A DNA stretch of 64,000 bases from Desmodus rotundus. Its lineage: Eukaryota > Chordata > Mammalia > Chiroptera > Phyllostomidae. This document shows, piece by piece, positions 8,226 through 20,570 of the stretch (the stretch's first letter is position 1; the number at the start of each line of letters is the position of its first letter). Position numbers and translations under genes: made by a program. The DNA lies in the NCBI RefSeq assembly GCF_022682495.2, contig NW_026527291.1, positions 496,001 through 560,000 on the forward strand, written 5' to 3'. A model generated the notes under the pieces. It did not search any database. It was not told the origin of the DNA and worked only from the letters and a program-made list of their open reading frames with translations.

Positions 8226-9745
8226 AGGTCACAGCAGTTTCACAGGGTCCCTGCGCACCTGTCCATGGAAACAGAAGCCCTCCCTGCCACTCAGAGGACC
8301 GCGCGATTACCCCTAGGCCACACTGCCCAGCAGCACTCTCAGCCCCGCACAGACAGTGTGCTAAGGACAGACTTTGATACCGGGGCCCTGGGCGGGGGAT
8401 TTTCCATGGAACTCTCTAAGGGCCCGGTGCCCTGTGTCGCCCGGGAGTGCCCAAGCCCTTCCTTGACCCCGCAGGACACTTGCATCCAGCAATAAGCAGC
8501 CGTCTGCCTCCACGGGGCTCAAACACCTGGGCCCGGTGTGCGGGAACCTGGCGTACGTGGAGGCAAACCCCAGACCCCTCTGGCCCGAACCCACCACTGG
8601 GAAGATCCCCCTTTTCTTCCATCCGTAAAGGGGCCCTCCCTGGGGAGTGGAGGGACATGGGGAGGCCCCCAGGAGATGGCTTTTCTCCGAGCCGCGGCTG
8701 GCTCGTTTCGGGCCTATACGTGGGCCGCGCATGCGCACTCAGGCTCCAAAGCACACGCCTTCCTCGGCTCACCTGACCCACCCTTTAGAGGTCACAGCAG
8801 TTCCACAGAGTCCCTGGGCACCAGTCCGTGGACACAGGAGCCCTCCCTGCCACCTAAAGGACCACGCGATTTCCGCTGGGGAACACTCCCCAGAAGCACT
8901 CCCAGCCTCGCACAGACACTGTGCGCAGGATAGACTTGTGGACCAGGGGCCTGGGGGGGGGAATTTTCCAGGGAACTCGCTAAAGGCCAGGTGCCCTCTG
9001 TCGCCCTGGGAGTGCCCACGCCATCCCTTAACCCTGCAGGACACTATCATCCAGCAATAAGCAGCCCTCTGCCTCCACGGGGCTCAAAAACCTGGGCCCG
9101 TTGTGCGAGCACCTGGCGTTCGTGCAGGCAAACCCGCAGACCCCTCTGGCCCGAACCCACCACTGCGAAGATCCCACTTTTCTTCCATCAGTAAAGGGGT
9201 CCTCCTTGAGGAGTGGAGGAACACGGGGAAGCCCCCAGGAGATGGCTTTTCTCCGAGCCGCGCCTGGCTCCTTTCGGGCCTATACGTGGGCCGCGCGTGC
9301 GCACTCAGGCTCCCCACAACAGGCCTCCCTCGGGTCACGGGGCCCACCCTTGAGGTGTCTCCTGACCCACCCTTGAGGGGTCACGTGACCCACCCACGGG
9401 GGGTCTCGTGACGCACCCCTGAGGGGTCACGTGACCCACCCCTGGGGGGTCTCGTGACCCACCCTTGAGGGGTCAGGTGACCCACCCCTGAGGGGTCACG
9501 TGACCCACACCTGCGGGGTCACGTGACCCAACCCTGGGGGGTCTCGTGACGCACCCCTGAGGTGTCACGTGACCCACCCCTGGGGGGTCTCGTGACCCAC
9601 CTCTGAGGGGTCACGTGACCCACCCTTGAGGGGTTTCGTGACCCACCCTTTTGGGGTCACGTGACCCACCCTTTTGGGGTCTCGTGACCCAGCCTTGGGA
9701 GGTCACCTGTCCCACCCTGGAGGGGTCAGGTGACCCGCCCTTGAG
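8226..9745 (+). repeat. Unit 7: long, 1520 bp, P18 array
   Basis: Core A is one base short through CAAACCCCAGACC (four Cs for five), linked to CCACTGGGAAG and GGAGGGACATGG. Core B 8789-9331 with an a at 8809 (CACAGAGTCC). P array 9332-9745, repeat 8 CACGTG. Confidence 0.9.
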
Positions 9746-10562
9746 AGGTCACAGCAGTTTCACAGGGTCCCTGCGCACCTGTCCATGGAAACAGAAGCCC
9801 TCCCTGCCACTCAGAGGACCGTGCGATTTCCCCTAGGCCACACTGCCCAGCAGGACTCTCAGCCCCGCACAGACAGTGTGCTAAGGACAGACTTGGATAC
9901 CGGGGCCCTGGGCGGGGGATTTTCCATGGAACTCTCTAAGGGCCCGGTGCCCTGTGTCGCCCGGGAGTGCCCAAGCCCTTCCTTGACCCCGCAGGACACT
10001 TGCATCCAGCAATAAGCAGCCGTCTGCCTCCACGGGGCTCAAACACCTGGGCCCGGTGTGCGGGAACCTGGCGTACGTGGAGGCAAACCCCCAGACCCCT
10101 CTGGCCCGAACCCACCACTGCGAAGATCCCCCTTTTCTTCCATCCGTAAAGGGGCCCTCCCTGGGGAGTGGAGGAACACGGGGAGGCCCCCAGGAGATGG
10201 CTTTTCTCCGAGCCGCGGCTGGCTCCTTTCGGGCCCATACGTGGGCCGCGCGTGCGCACTCAGGCTCCCCACAACAGGCCTCCCTCGGGTCACGGGGCCC
10301 ACCCTTGTGGTGTCTCCTGACCCACCCATGAGGGGTCAAGTGACCCACGCCCGGGGGGTCTCGTGACCCACCCCTGAGGTGTCACGTGACCCACCCCTGG
10401 GGGGTCTCGTGACCCACCCCTGAGGGGTCACGTGACCCACCCTTGAGGGGTTTCGTGACCCACCCTTTTGGGGTCACGTGACCCACCCTTTTGGGGTCTC
10501 GTGACCCAGCCTTGGGAGGTCACCTGTCCCACCCTGGAGGGGTCAGGTGACCCGCCCTTGAG
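9746..10562 (+). repeat. Unit 8: short, 817 bp, hybrid core + 12-copy array
   Basis: Hybrid core 9746-10286, array 10287-10562. Starts the run of three perfect 2338-bp pairs at 9746-16759. Confidence 0.9.
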
Positions 10563-12083
10563 AGGTCACAGCAGTTTCACAGGGTCCCTGCGCACCTGTC
10601 CATGGAAACAGAAGCCCTCCCTGCCACTCAGAGGACCGTGCGATTTCCCCTAGGCCACACTGCCCAGCAGGACTCTCAGCCCCGCACAGACAGTGTGCTA
10701 AGGACAGACTTGGATACCGGGGCCCTGGGCGGGGGATTTTCCATGGAACTCTCTAAGGGCCCGGTGCCCTGTGTCGCCCGGGAGTGCCCATGCCCTTCCT
10801 TGACCCCGCAGGACACTTGCCTCCAGCAATAAGCAGCCGTCTGCCTCCACGGGGCTCAAACACCTGGGCCCGGTGTGCGGGAACCTGGCGTACGTGGAGG
10901 CAAACCCCCAGACCCCTCTGGCCCGAACCCACCACTGCGAAGATCCCCCTTTTCTTCCATCCGTAAAGGGGCCCTCCCTGGGGAGTGGAGGAACATGGGG
11001 AGGCCCCCAGGAGATGGCTTTTCTCCGAGCCGCGGCTGGCTCGTTTCGGGCCTATACGTGGGCCGCGCATGCGCACTCAGGCTCCAAAGCACACGCCTTC
11101 CTCGGCTCACCTGACCCACCCTTTAGAGGTCACAGCAGTTCCACAGGGTCCCTGGGCACCAGTCCGTGGACACAGGAGCCCTCCCTGCCACCTAAAGGAC
11201 CACGCGATTTCCGCTGGGGAACACTCCCCAGAAGCACTCCCAGCCTCGCACAGACACTGTGCGCAGGATAGACTTGTGGACCAGGGGCCTGGGGGGGGGA
11301 ATTTTCCAGGGAACTCGCTAAAGGCCAGGTGCCCTCTGTCGCCCTGGGAGTGCCCACGCCATCCCTTAACCCTGCAGGACACTATCATCCAGCAATAAGC
11401 AGCCCTCTGCCTCCACGGGGCTCAAAAACCTGGGCCCGTTGTGCGAGCACCTGGCGTTCGTGCAGGCAAACCCGCAGACCCCTCTGGCCCGAACCCACCA
11501 CTGCGAAGATCCCACTTTTCTTCCATCAGTAAAGGGGTCCTCCTTGAGGAGTGGAGGAACACGGGGAAGCCCCCAGGAGATGGCTTTTCTCCGAGCCGCG
11601 CCTGGCTCCTTTCGGGCCTATACGTGGGCCGCGCGTGCGCACTCAGGCTCCCCACAACAGGCCTCCCTCGGGTCACGGGGCCCACCCTTGAGGTGTCTCC
11701 TGACCCACCCTTGAGGGGTCACGTGACCCACCCACGGGGGGTCTCGTGACGCACCCCTGAGGGGTCACGTGACCCACCCCTGGGGGGTCTCGTGACCCAC
11801 CCTTGAGGGGTCAGGTGACCCACCCCTGAGGGGTCACGTGACCCACACCTGCGGGGTCACGTGACCCAACCCTGGGGGGTCTCGTGACGCACCCCTGAGG
11901 TGTCACGTGACCCACCCCTGGGGGGTCTCGTGACCCACCTCTGAGGGGTCACGTGACCCACCCTTGAGGGGTTTCGTGACCCACCCTTTTGGGGTCACGT
12001 GACCCACCCTTTTGGGGTCTCGTGACCCAGCCTTGGGAGGTCACCTGTCCCACCCTGGAGGGGTCAGGTGACCCGCCCTTGAG
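10563..12083 (+). repeat. Unit 9: long, 1521 bp, P18 array
   Basis: Core A 10563-11103, core B 11127-11669, P array 11670-12083 (repeat 8 CACGTG). Second half of a 2338-bp pair. Confidence 0.9.
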
Positions 12084-12900
12084 AGGTCACAGCAGTTTCA
12101 CAGGGTCCCTGCGCACCTGTCCATGGAAACAGAAGCCCTCCCTGCCACTCAGAGGACCGTGCGATTTCCCCTAGGCCACACTGCCCAGCAGGACTCTCAG
12201 CCCCGCACAGACAGTGTGCTAAGGACAGACTTGGATACCGGGGCCCTGGGCGGGGGATTTTCCATGGAACTCTCTAAGGGCCCGGTGCCCTGTGTCGCCC
12301 GGGAGTGCCCAAGCCCTTCCTTGACCCCGCAGGACACTTGCATCCAGCAATAAGCAGCCGTCTGCCTCCACGGGGCTCAAACACCTGGGCCCGGTGTGCG
12401 GGAACCTGGCGTACGTGGAGGCAAACCCCCAGACCCCTCTGGCCCGAACCCACCACTGCGAAGATCCCCCTTTTCTTCCATCCGTAAAGGGGCCCTCCCT
12501 GGGGAGTGGAGGAACACGGGGAGGCCCCCAGGAGATGGCTTTTCTCCGAGCCGCGGCTGGCTCCTTTCGGGCCCATACGTGGGCCGCGCGTGCGCACTCA
12601 GGCTCCCCACAACAGGCCTCCCTCGGGTCACGGGGCCCACCCTTGTGGTGTCTCCTGACCCACCCATGAGGGGTCAAGTGACCCACGCCCGGGGGGTCTC
12701 GTGACCCACCCCTGAGGTGTCACGTGACCCACCCCTGGGGGGTCTCGTGACCCACCCCTGAGGGGTCACGTGACCCACCCTTGAGGGGTTTCGTGACCCA
12801 CCCTTTTGGGGTCACGTGACCCACCCTTTTGGGGTCTCGTGACCCAGCCTTGGGAGGTCACCTGTCCCACCCTGGAGGGGTCAGGTGACCCGCCCTTGAG
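12084..12900 (+). repeat. Unit 10: short, 817 bp, hybrid core + 12-copy array
   Basis: Hybrid core 12084-12624, array 12625-12900. Confidence 0.9.
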
Positions 12901-14421
12901 AGGTCACAGCAGTTTCACAGGGTCCCTGCGCACCTGTCCATGGAAACAGAAGCCCTCCCTGCCACTCAGAGGACCGTGCGATTTCCCCTAGGCCACACTG
13001 CCCAGCAGGACTCTCAGCCCCGCACAGACAGTGTGCTAAGGACAGACTTGGATACCGGGGCCCTGGGCGGGGGATTTTCCATGGAACTCTCTAAGGGCCC
13101 GGTGCCCTGTGTCGCCCGGGAGTGCCCATGCCCTTCCTTGACCCCGCAGGACACTTGCCTCCAGCAATAAGCAGCCGTCTGCCTCCACGGGGCTCAAACA
13201 CCTGGGCCCGGTGTGCGGGAACCTGGCGTACGTGGAGGCAAACCCCCAGACCCCTCTGGCCCGAACCCACCACTGCGAAGATCCCCCTTTTCTTCCATCC
13301 GTAAAGGGGCCCTCCCTGGGGAGTGGAGGAACATGGGGAGGCCCCCAGGAGATGGCTTTTCTCCGAGCCGCGGCTGGCTCGTTTCGGGCCTATACGTGGG
13401 CCGCGCATGCGCACTCAGGCTCCAAAGCACACGCCTTCCTCGGCTCACCTGACCCACCCTTTAGAGGTCACAGCAGTTCCACAGGGTCCCTGGGCACCAG
13501 TCCGTGGACACAGGAGCCCTCCCTGCCACCTAAAGGACCACGCGATTTCCGCTGGGGAACACTCCCCAGAAGCACTCCCAGCCTCGCACAGACACTGTGC
13601 GCAGGATAGACTTGTGGACCAGGGGCCTGGGGGGGGGAATTTTCCAGGGAACTCGCTAAAGGCCAGGTGCCCTCTGTCGCCCTGGGAGTGCCCACGCCAT
13701 CCCTTAACCCTGCAGGACACTATCATCCAGCAATAAGCAGCCCTCTGCCTCCACGGGGCTCAAAAACCTGGGCCCGTTGTGCGAGCACCTGGCGTTCGTG
13801 CAGGCAAACCCGCAGACCCCTCTGGCCCGAACCCACCACTGCGAAGATCCCACTTTTCTTCCATCAGTAAAGGGGTCCTCCTTGAGGAGTGGAGGAACAC
13901 GGGGAAGCCCCCAGGAGATGGCTTTTCTCCGAGCCGCGCCTGGCTCCTTTCGGGCCTATACGTGGGCCGCGCGTGCGCACTCAGGCTCCCCACAACAGGC
14001 CTCCCTCGGGTCACGGGGCCCACCCTTGAGGTGTCTCCTGACCCACCCTTGAGGGGTCACGTGACCCACCCACGGGGGGTCTCGTGACGCACCCCTGAGG
14101 GGTCACGTGACCCACCCCTGGGGGGTCTCGTGACCCACCCTTGAGGGGTCAGGTGACCCACCCCTGAGGGGTCACGTGACCCACACCTGCGGGGTCACGT
14201 GACCCAACCCTGGGGGGTCTCGTGACGCACCCCTGAGGTGTCACGTGACCCACCCCTGGGGGGTCTCGTGACCCACCTCTGAGGGGTCACGTGACCCACC
14301 CTTGAGGGGTTTCGTGACCCACCCTTTTGGGGTCACGTGACCCACCCTTTTGGGGTCTCGTGACCCAGCCTTGGGAGGTCACCTGTCCCACCCTGGAGGG
14401 GTCAGGTGACCCGCCCTTGAG
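12901..14421 (+). repeat. Unit 11: long, 1521 bp, P18 array
   Basis: Core A 12901-13441, core B 13465-14007, P array 14008-14421 (repeat 8 CACGTG). Confidence 0.9.
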
Positions 14422-15238
14422 AGGTCACAGCAGTTTCACAGGGTCCCTGCGCACCTGTCCATGGAAACAGAAGCCCTCCCTGCCACTCAGAGGACCGTGC
14501 GATTTCCCCTAGGCCACACTGCCCAGCAGGACTCTCAGCCCCGCACAGACAGTGTGCTAAGGACAGACTTGGATACCGGGGCCCTGGGCGGGGGATTTTC
14601 CATGGAACTCTCTAAGGGCCCGGTGCCCTGTGTCGCCCGGGAGTGCCCAAGCCCTTCCTTGACCCCGCAGGACACTTGCATCCAGCAATAAGCAGCCGTC
14701 TGCCTCCACGGGGCTCAAACACCTGGGCCCGGTGTGCGGGAACCTGGCGTACGTGGAGGCAAACCCCCAGACCCCTCTGGCCCGAACCCACCACTGCGAA
14801 GATCCCCCTTTTCTTCCATCCGTAAAGGGGCCCTCCCTGGGGAGTGGAGGAACACGGGGAGGCCCCCAGGAGATGGCTTTTCTCCGAGCCGCGGCTGGCT
14901 CCTTTCGGGCCCATACGTGGGCCGCGCGTGCGCACTCAGGCTCCCCACAACAGGCCTCCCTCGGGTCACGGGGCCCACCCTTGTGGTGTCTCCTGACCCA
15001 CCCATGAGGGGTCAAGTGACCCACGCCCGGGGGGTCTCGTGACCCACCCCTGAGGTGTCACGTGACCCACCCCTGGGGGGTCTCGTGACCCACCCCTGAG
15101 GGGTCACGTGACCCACCCTTGAGGGGTTTCGTGACCCACCCTTTTGGGGTCACGTGACCCACCCTTTTGGGGTCTCGTGACCCAGCCTTGGGAGGTCACC
15201 TGTCCCACCCTGGAGGGGTCAGGTGACCCGCCCTTGAG
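14422..15238 (+). repeat. Unit 12: short, 817 bp, hybrid core + 12-copy array
   Basis: Hybrid core 14422-14962, array 14963-15238. Confidence 0.9.
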
Positions 15239-16759
15239 AGGTCACAGCAGTTTCACAGGGTCCCTGCGCACCTGTCCATGGAAACAGAAGCCCTCCCTGC
15301 CACTCAGAGGACCGTGCGATTTCCCCTAGGCCACACTGCCCAGCAGGACTCTCAGCCCCGCACAGACAGTGTGCTAAGGACAGACTTGGATACCGGGGCC
15401 CTGGGCGGGGGATTTTCCATGGAACTCTCTAAGGGCCCGGTGCCCTGTGTCGCCCGGGAGTGCCCATGCCCTTCCTTGACCCCGCAGGACACTTGCCTCC
15501 AGCAATAAGCAGCCGTCTGCCTCCACGGGGCTCAAACACCTGGGCCCGGTGTGCGGGAACCTGGCGTACGTGGAGGCAAACCCCCAGACCCCTCTGGCCC
15601 GAACCCACCACTGCGAAGATCCCCCTTTTCTTCCATCCGTAAAGGGGCCCTCCCTGGGGAGTGGAGGAACATGGGGAGGCCCCCAGGAGATGGCTTTTCT
15701 CCGAGCCGCGGCTGGCTCGTTTCGGGCCTATACGTGGGCCGCGCATGCGCACTCAGGCTCCAAAGCACACGCCTTCCTCGGCTCACCTGACCCACCCTTT
15801 AGAGGTCACAGCAGTTCCACAGGGTCCCTGGGCACCAGTCCGTGGACACAGGAGCCCTCCCTGCCACCTAAAGGACCACGCGATTTCCGCTGGGGAACAC
15901 TCCCCAGAAGCACTCCCAGCCTCGCACAGACACTGTGCGCAGGATAGACTTGTGGACCAGGGGCCTGGGGGGGGGAATTTTCCAGGGAACTCGCTAAAGG
16001 CCAGGTGCCCTCTGTCGCCCTGGGAGTGCCCACGCCATCCCTTAACCCTGCAGGACACTATCATCCAGCAATAAGCAGCCCTCTGCCTCCACGGGGCTCA
16101 AAAACCTGGGCCCGTTGTGCGAGCACCTGGCGTTCGTGCAGGCAAACCCGCAGACCCCTCTGGCCCGAACCCACCACTGCGAAGATCCCACTTTTCTTCC
16201 ATCAGTAAAGGGGTCCTCCTTGAGGAGTGGAGGAACACGGGGAAGCCCCCAGGAGATGGCTTTTCTCCGAGCCGCGCCTGGCTCCTTTCGGGCCTATACG
16301 TGGGCCGCGCGTGCGCACTCAGGCTCCCCACAACAGGCCTCCCTCGGGTCACGGGGCCCACCCTTGAGGTGTCTCCTGACCCACCCTTGAGGGGTCACGT
16401 GACCCACCCACGGGGGGTCTCGTGACGCACCCCTGAGGGGTCACGTGACCCACCCCTGGGGGGTCTCGTGACCCACCCTTGAGGGGTCAGGTGACCCACC
16501 CCTGAGGGGTCATGTGACCCACACCTGCGGGGTCACGTGACCCAACCCTGGGGGGTCTCGTGACGCACCCCTGAGGGGTCACGTGACCCACCCCTGGGGG
16601 GTCTCGTGACCCACCCCTGAGGGGTCACGTGACCCACCCTTGAGGGGTTTCGTGACCCACCCTTTTGGGGTCACGTGACCCACCCTTTTGGGGTCTCGTG
16701 ACCCAGCCTTGGGAGGTCACCTGTCCCACCCTGGAGGGGTCAGGTGACCCGCCCTTGAG
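15239..16759 (+). repeat. Unit 13: long, 1521 bp, P18 array
   Basis: Core A 15239-15779, core B 15803-16345, P array 16346-16759. Repeat 8 is CATGTG, unlike units 9 and 11. Ends the 2338-bp tandem domain. Confidence 0.9.
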
Positions 16760-18233
16760 AGGTCACAGCAGTTTCACAGGGTCCCTGCGCACCTGTCCAT
16801 GGAAACAGAAGCCCTCCCTGCCACTCAGAGGACCGCGCGATTACCCCTAGGCCACACTGCCCAGCAGCACTCTCAGCCCCGCACAGACAGTGTGCTAAGG
16901 ACAGACTTTGATACCGGGGCCCTGGGCGGGGGATTTTCCATGGAACTCTCTAAGGGCCCGGTGCCCTGTGTCGCCCGGGAGTGCCCAAGCCCTTCCTTGA
17001 CCCCGCAGGACACTTGCATCCAGCAATAAGCAGCCGTCTGCCTCCACGGGGCTCAAACACCTGGGCCCGGTGTGCGGGAACCTGGCGTACGTGGAGGCAA
17101 ACCCCAGACCCCTCTGGCCCGAACCCACCACTGGGAAGATCCCCCTTTTCTTCCATCCGTAAAGGGGCCCTCCCTGGGGAGTGGAGGGACATGGGGAGGC
17201 CCCCAGGAGATGGCTTTTCTCCGAGCTGCGGCTGGCTCGTTTCGGGCCTATACGTGGGCCGCGCATGCGCACTCAGGCTCCCAAGCACACGCCTTCCTCG
17301 GCTCACCTGACCCATCCTTTAGAGGTCACAGCAGTTCCACAGGGTCCCTGGGCACCTGTCCGAGGACACAGGAGCCCTCCCTGTCACCTAAAGGACCACG
17401 CGATTTCCGCTGGGGAACACTCCCCAGAAGCACTCCCAGCCTCGCACAGACACTGTGCGCAGGATAGACTTGTGGACCAGGGGCCTGGGGGGGGGAATTT
17501 TCCAGGGAACTCTCTAAAGGCCAGGTGCCCTCTGTCGCCCTGGGAGTGCCCACGCCATCCCTTAACCCTGCAGGACACTATCATCCAGCAATAAGCAGCC
17601 CTCTGCCTCCACGGGGCTCAAACACCTGGGGCCGTTGTGCGAGCACCTGGCGTTCGTGCAGGCAAACCCGCAGACCCCTCTGGCCCGAACCCACCACTGC
17701 GAAGATCCCACTTTTCTTCCATCCGTAAAGGGGTCCTCCTTGAGGAGTGGAGGAACACGGGGAGGCCCCCAGGAGATGGCTTTTCTCCGAGCCGCGGCTG
17801 GCTCCTTTCGGGCCCAAACGTGGGCCGCGCGTGCGCACTCAGGCTCCCCACAACAGGCCTCCCTCGGGTCACGGGGCCCACCCTTGTGGTGTCTCCTGAC
17901 CCACCCATGAGAGGTCAAGTGACCCACGCCCGGGGGGTCTCGTGACCCACCCCTGAGGTGTCACGTGACCCACCCCTGGGGGGTCTCGTGACCCACCCTT
18001 GAGGGGTCACGTGACCCACCCCTGAGGGGTCACGTGACCCACACCTGCGGGGTCACGTGACCCACCCCTGGGGGGTCTCGTGACGCACCCCTGAGGGGTC
18101 ACGTGACCCACCCTTGAGGGGTTTCGTGACCCACCCTTTTGGTGTCACGTGACCCACCCTTTTGGGGTCTCGTGACCCACCCTTGGGAAGTCACCTGTCC
18201 CACCCTGGAGGGGTCAGGTTACCCGACCTTGAG
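16760..18233 (+). repeat. Unit 14: long, 1474 bp, Q16 array
   Basis: Core A has the CAAACCCCAGACC deletion form and CCGAGCTGCGG near 17226. The 23-mer contains ACCCATCC. Core B 17323-17865 has GGAACTCTCTAAAGG and CGGGCCCAAACG. Array 17866-18233 has 16 copies, a 46-bp dimer fewer than Q18. Private a at 17912. Confidence 0.9.
17866..18233 (+). promoter_or_regulatory. Q-type 16-copy minisatellite / E-box array (reference)
   Basis: These 368 bp are 16 copies of 23 bp. It equals the Q18 array minus one E-box/non-E-box dimer (one of repeats 9-10 or 11-12, which are nearly identical). Six CACGTG sites. Nine units carry this length. Confidence 0.8.
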
Positions 18234-19753
18234 AGGTCACAGCAGTTTCACAGGGTCCCTGCGCACCTGTCCATGGAAACAGAAGCCCTCCCTGCCACTC
18301 AGAGGACCGCGCGATTACCCCTAGGCCACACTGCCCAGCAGCACTCTCAGCCCCGCACAGACAGTGTGCTAAGGACAGACTTTGATACCGGGGCCCTGGG
18401 CGGGGGATTTTCCATGGAACTCTCTAAGGGCCCGGTGCCCTGTGTCGCCCGGGAGTGCCCAAGCCCTTCCTTGACCCCGCAGGACACTTGCATCCAGCAA
18501 TAAGCAGCCGTCTGCCTCCACGGGGCTCAAACACCTGGGCCCGGTGTGCGGGAACCTGGCGTACGTGGAGGCAAACCCCCAGACCCCTCTGGCCCGAACC
18601 CACCACTCGAAGATCCCCCTTTTCTTCCATCCGTAAAGGGGCCCTCCCTGGGGAGTGGAGGAACATGGGGAGGCCCCCAGGAGATGGCTTTTCTCCGAGC
18701 CGCGGCTGGCTCGTTTCGGGCCTATACGTGGGCCGCGCATGCGCACTCAGGCTCCAAAGCACACGCCTTCCTCGGCTCACCTGACCCACCCTTTAGAGGT
18801 CACAGCAGTTCCACAGGGTCCCTGGGCACCAGTCCGTGGACACAGGAGCCCTCCCTGCCACCTAAAGGACCACGCGATTTCCGCTGGGGAACACTCCCCA
18901 GAAGCACTCCCAGCCTCGCACAGACACTGTGCGCAGGATAGACTTGTGGACCAGGGGCCTGGGGGGGGGAATTTTCCAGGGAACTCGCTAAAGGCCAGGT
19001 GCCCTCTGTCGCCCTGGGAGTGCCCACGCCATCCCTTAACCCTGCAGGACACTATCATCCAGCAATAAGCAGCCCTCTGCCTCCACGGGGCTCAAAAACC
19101 TGGGCCCGTTGTGCGAGCACCTGGCGTTCGTGCAGGCAAACCCGCAGACCCCTCTGGCCCGAACCCACCACTGCGAAGATCCCACTTTTCTTCCATCAGT
19201 AAAGGGGTCCTCCTTGAGGAGTGGAGGAACACGGGGAAGCCCCCAGGAGATGGCTTTTCTCCGAGCCGCGCCTGGCTCCTTTCGGGCCTATACGTGGGCC
19301 GCGCGTGCGCACTCAGGCTCCCCACAACAGGCCTCCCTCGGGTCACGGGGCCCACCCTTGAGGTGTCTCCTGACCCACCCTTGAGGGGTCACGTGACCCA
19401 CCCACGGGGGGTCTCGTGACGCACCCCTGAGGGGTCACGTGACCCACCCCTGGGGGGTCTCGTGACCCACCCTTGAGGGGTCAGGTGACCCACCCCTGAG
19501 GGGTCACGTGACCCACACCTGCGGGGTCACGTGACCCAACCCTGGGGGGTCTCGTGACGCACCCCTGAGGTGTCACGTGACCCACCCCTGGGGGGTCTCG
19601 TGACCCACCTCTGAGGGGTCACGTGACCCACCCTTGAGGGGTTTCGTGACCCACCCTTTTGGGGTCACGTGACCCACCCTTTTGGGGTCTCGTGACCCAG
19701 CCTTGGGAGGTCACCTGTCCCACCCTGGAGGGGTCAGGTGACCCGCCCTTGAG
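18234..19753 (+). repeat. Unit 15: long, 1520 bp, P18 array
   Basis: Core A one base short (CCACTCGAAG form). Core B 18797-19339, P array 19340-19753. Begins the stretch whose unit order recurs 28,773 bp downstream at unit 35. Confidence 0.9.
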
Positions 19754-20570
19754 AGGTCACAGCAGTTTCACAGGGTCCCTGCGCACCTGTCCATGGAAAC
19801 AGAAGCCCTCCCTGCCACTCAGAGGACCGTGCGATTTCCCCTAGGCCACACTGCCCAGCAGGACTCTCAGCCCCGCACAGACAGTGTGCTAAGGACAGAC
19901 TTGGATACCGGGGCCCTGGGCGGGGGATTTTCCATGGAACTCTCTAAGGGCCCGGTGCCCTGTGTCGCCCGGGAGTGCCCAAGCCCTTCCTTGACCCCGC
20001 AGGACACTTGCATCCAGCAATAAGCAGCCGTCTGCCTCCACGGGGCTCAAACACCTGGGCCCGGTGTGCGGGAACCTGGCGTACGTGGAGGCAAACCCCC
20101 AGACCCCTCTGGCCCGAACCCACCACTGCGAAGATCCCCCTTTTCTTCCATCCGTAAAGGGGCCCTCCCTGGGGAGTGGAGGAACACGGGGAGGCCCCCA
20201 GGAGATGGCTTTTCTCCGAGCCGCGGCTGGCTCCTTTCGGGCCCATACGTGGGCCGCGCGTGCGCACTCAGGCTCCCCACAACAGGCCTCCCTCGGGTCA
20301 CGGGGCCCACCCTTGTGGTGTCTCCTGACCCACCCATGAGGGGTCAAGTGACCCACGCCCGGGGGGTCTCGTGACCCACCCCTGAGGTGTCACGTGACCC
20401 ACCCCTGGGGGGTCTCGTGACCCACCCCTGAGGGGTCACGTGACCCACCCTTGAGGGGTTTCGTGACCCACCCTTTTGGGGTCACGTGACCCACCCTTTT
20501 GGGGTCTCGTGACCCAGCCTTGGGAGGTCACCTGTCCCACCCTGGAGGGGTCAGGTGACCCGCCCTTGAG
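19754..20570 (+). repeat. Unit 16: short, 817 bp, hybrid core + 12-copy array
   Basis: Hybrid core 19754-20294, array 20295-20570. Counterpart of unit 36. Confidence 0.9.

Larger units (their letters stand above)
9746..16759 (+). repeat. Three tandem copies of the 2338-bp higher-order repeat
   Basis: Units 8-9, 10-11 and 12-13 are each 817+1521 = 2338 bp, total 7014 bp with no length variation. The same pair occurs singly at 5888-8225, 19754-22091, 40153-42490 and 48527-50864. Confidence 0.9.
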
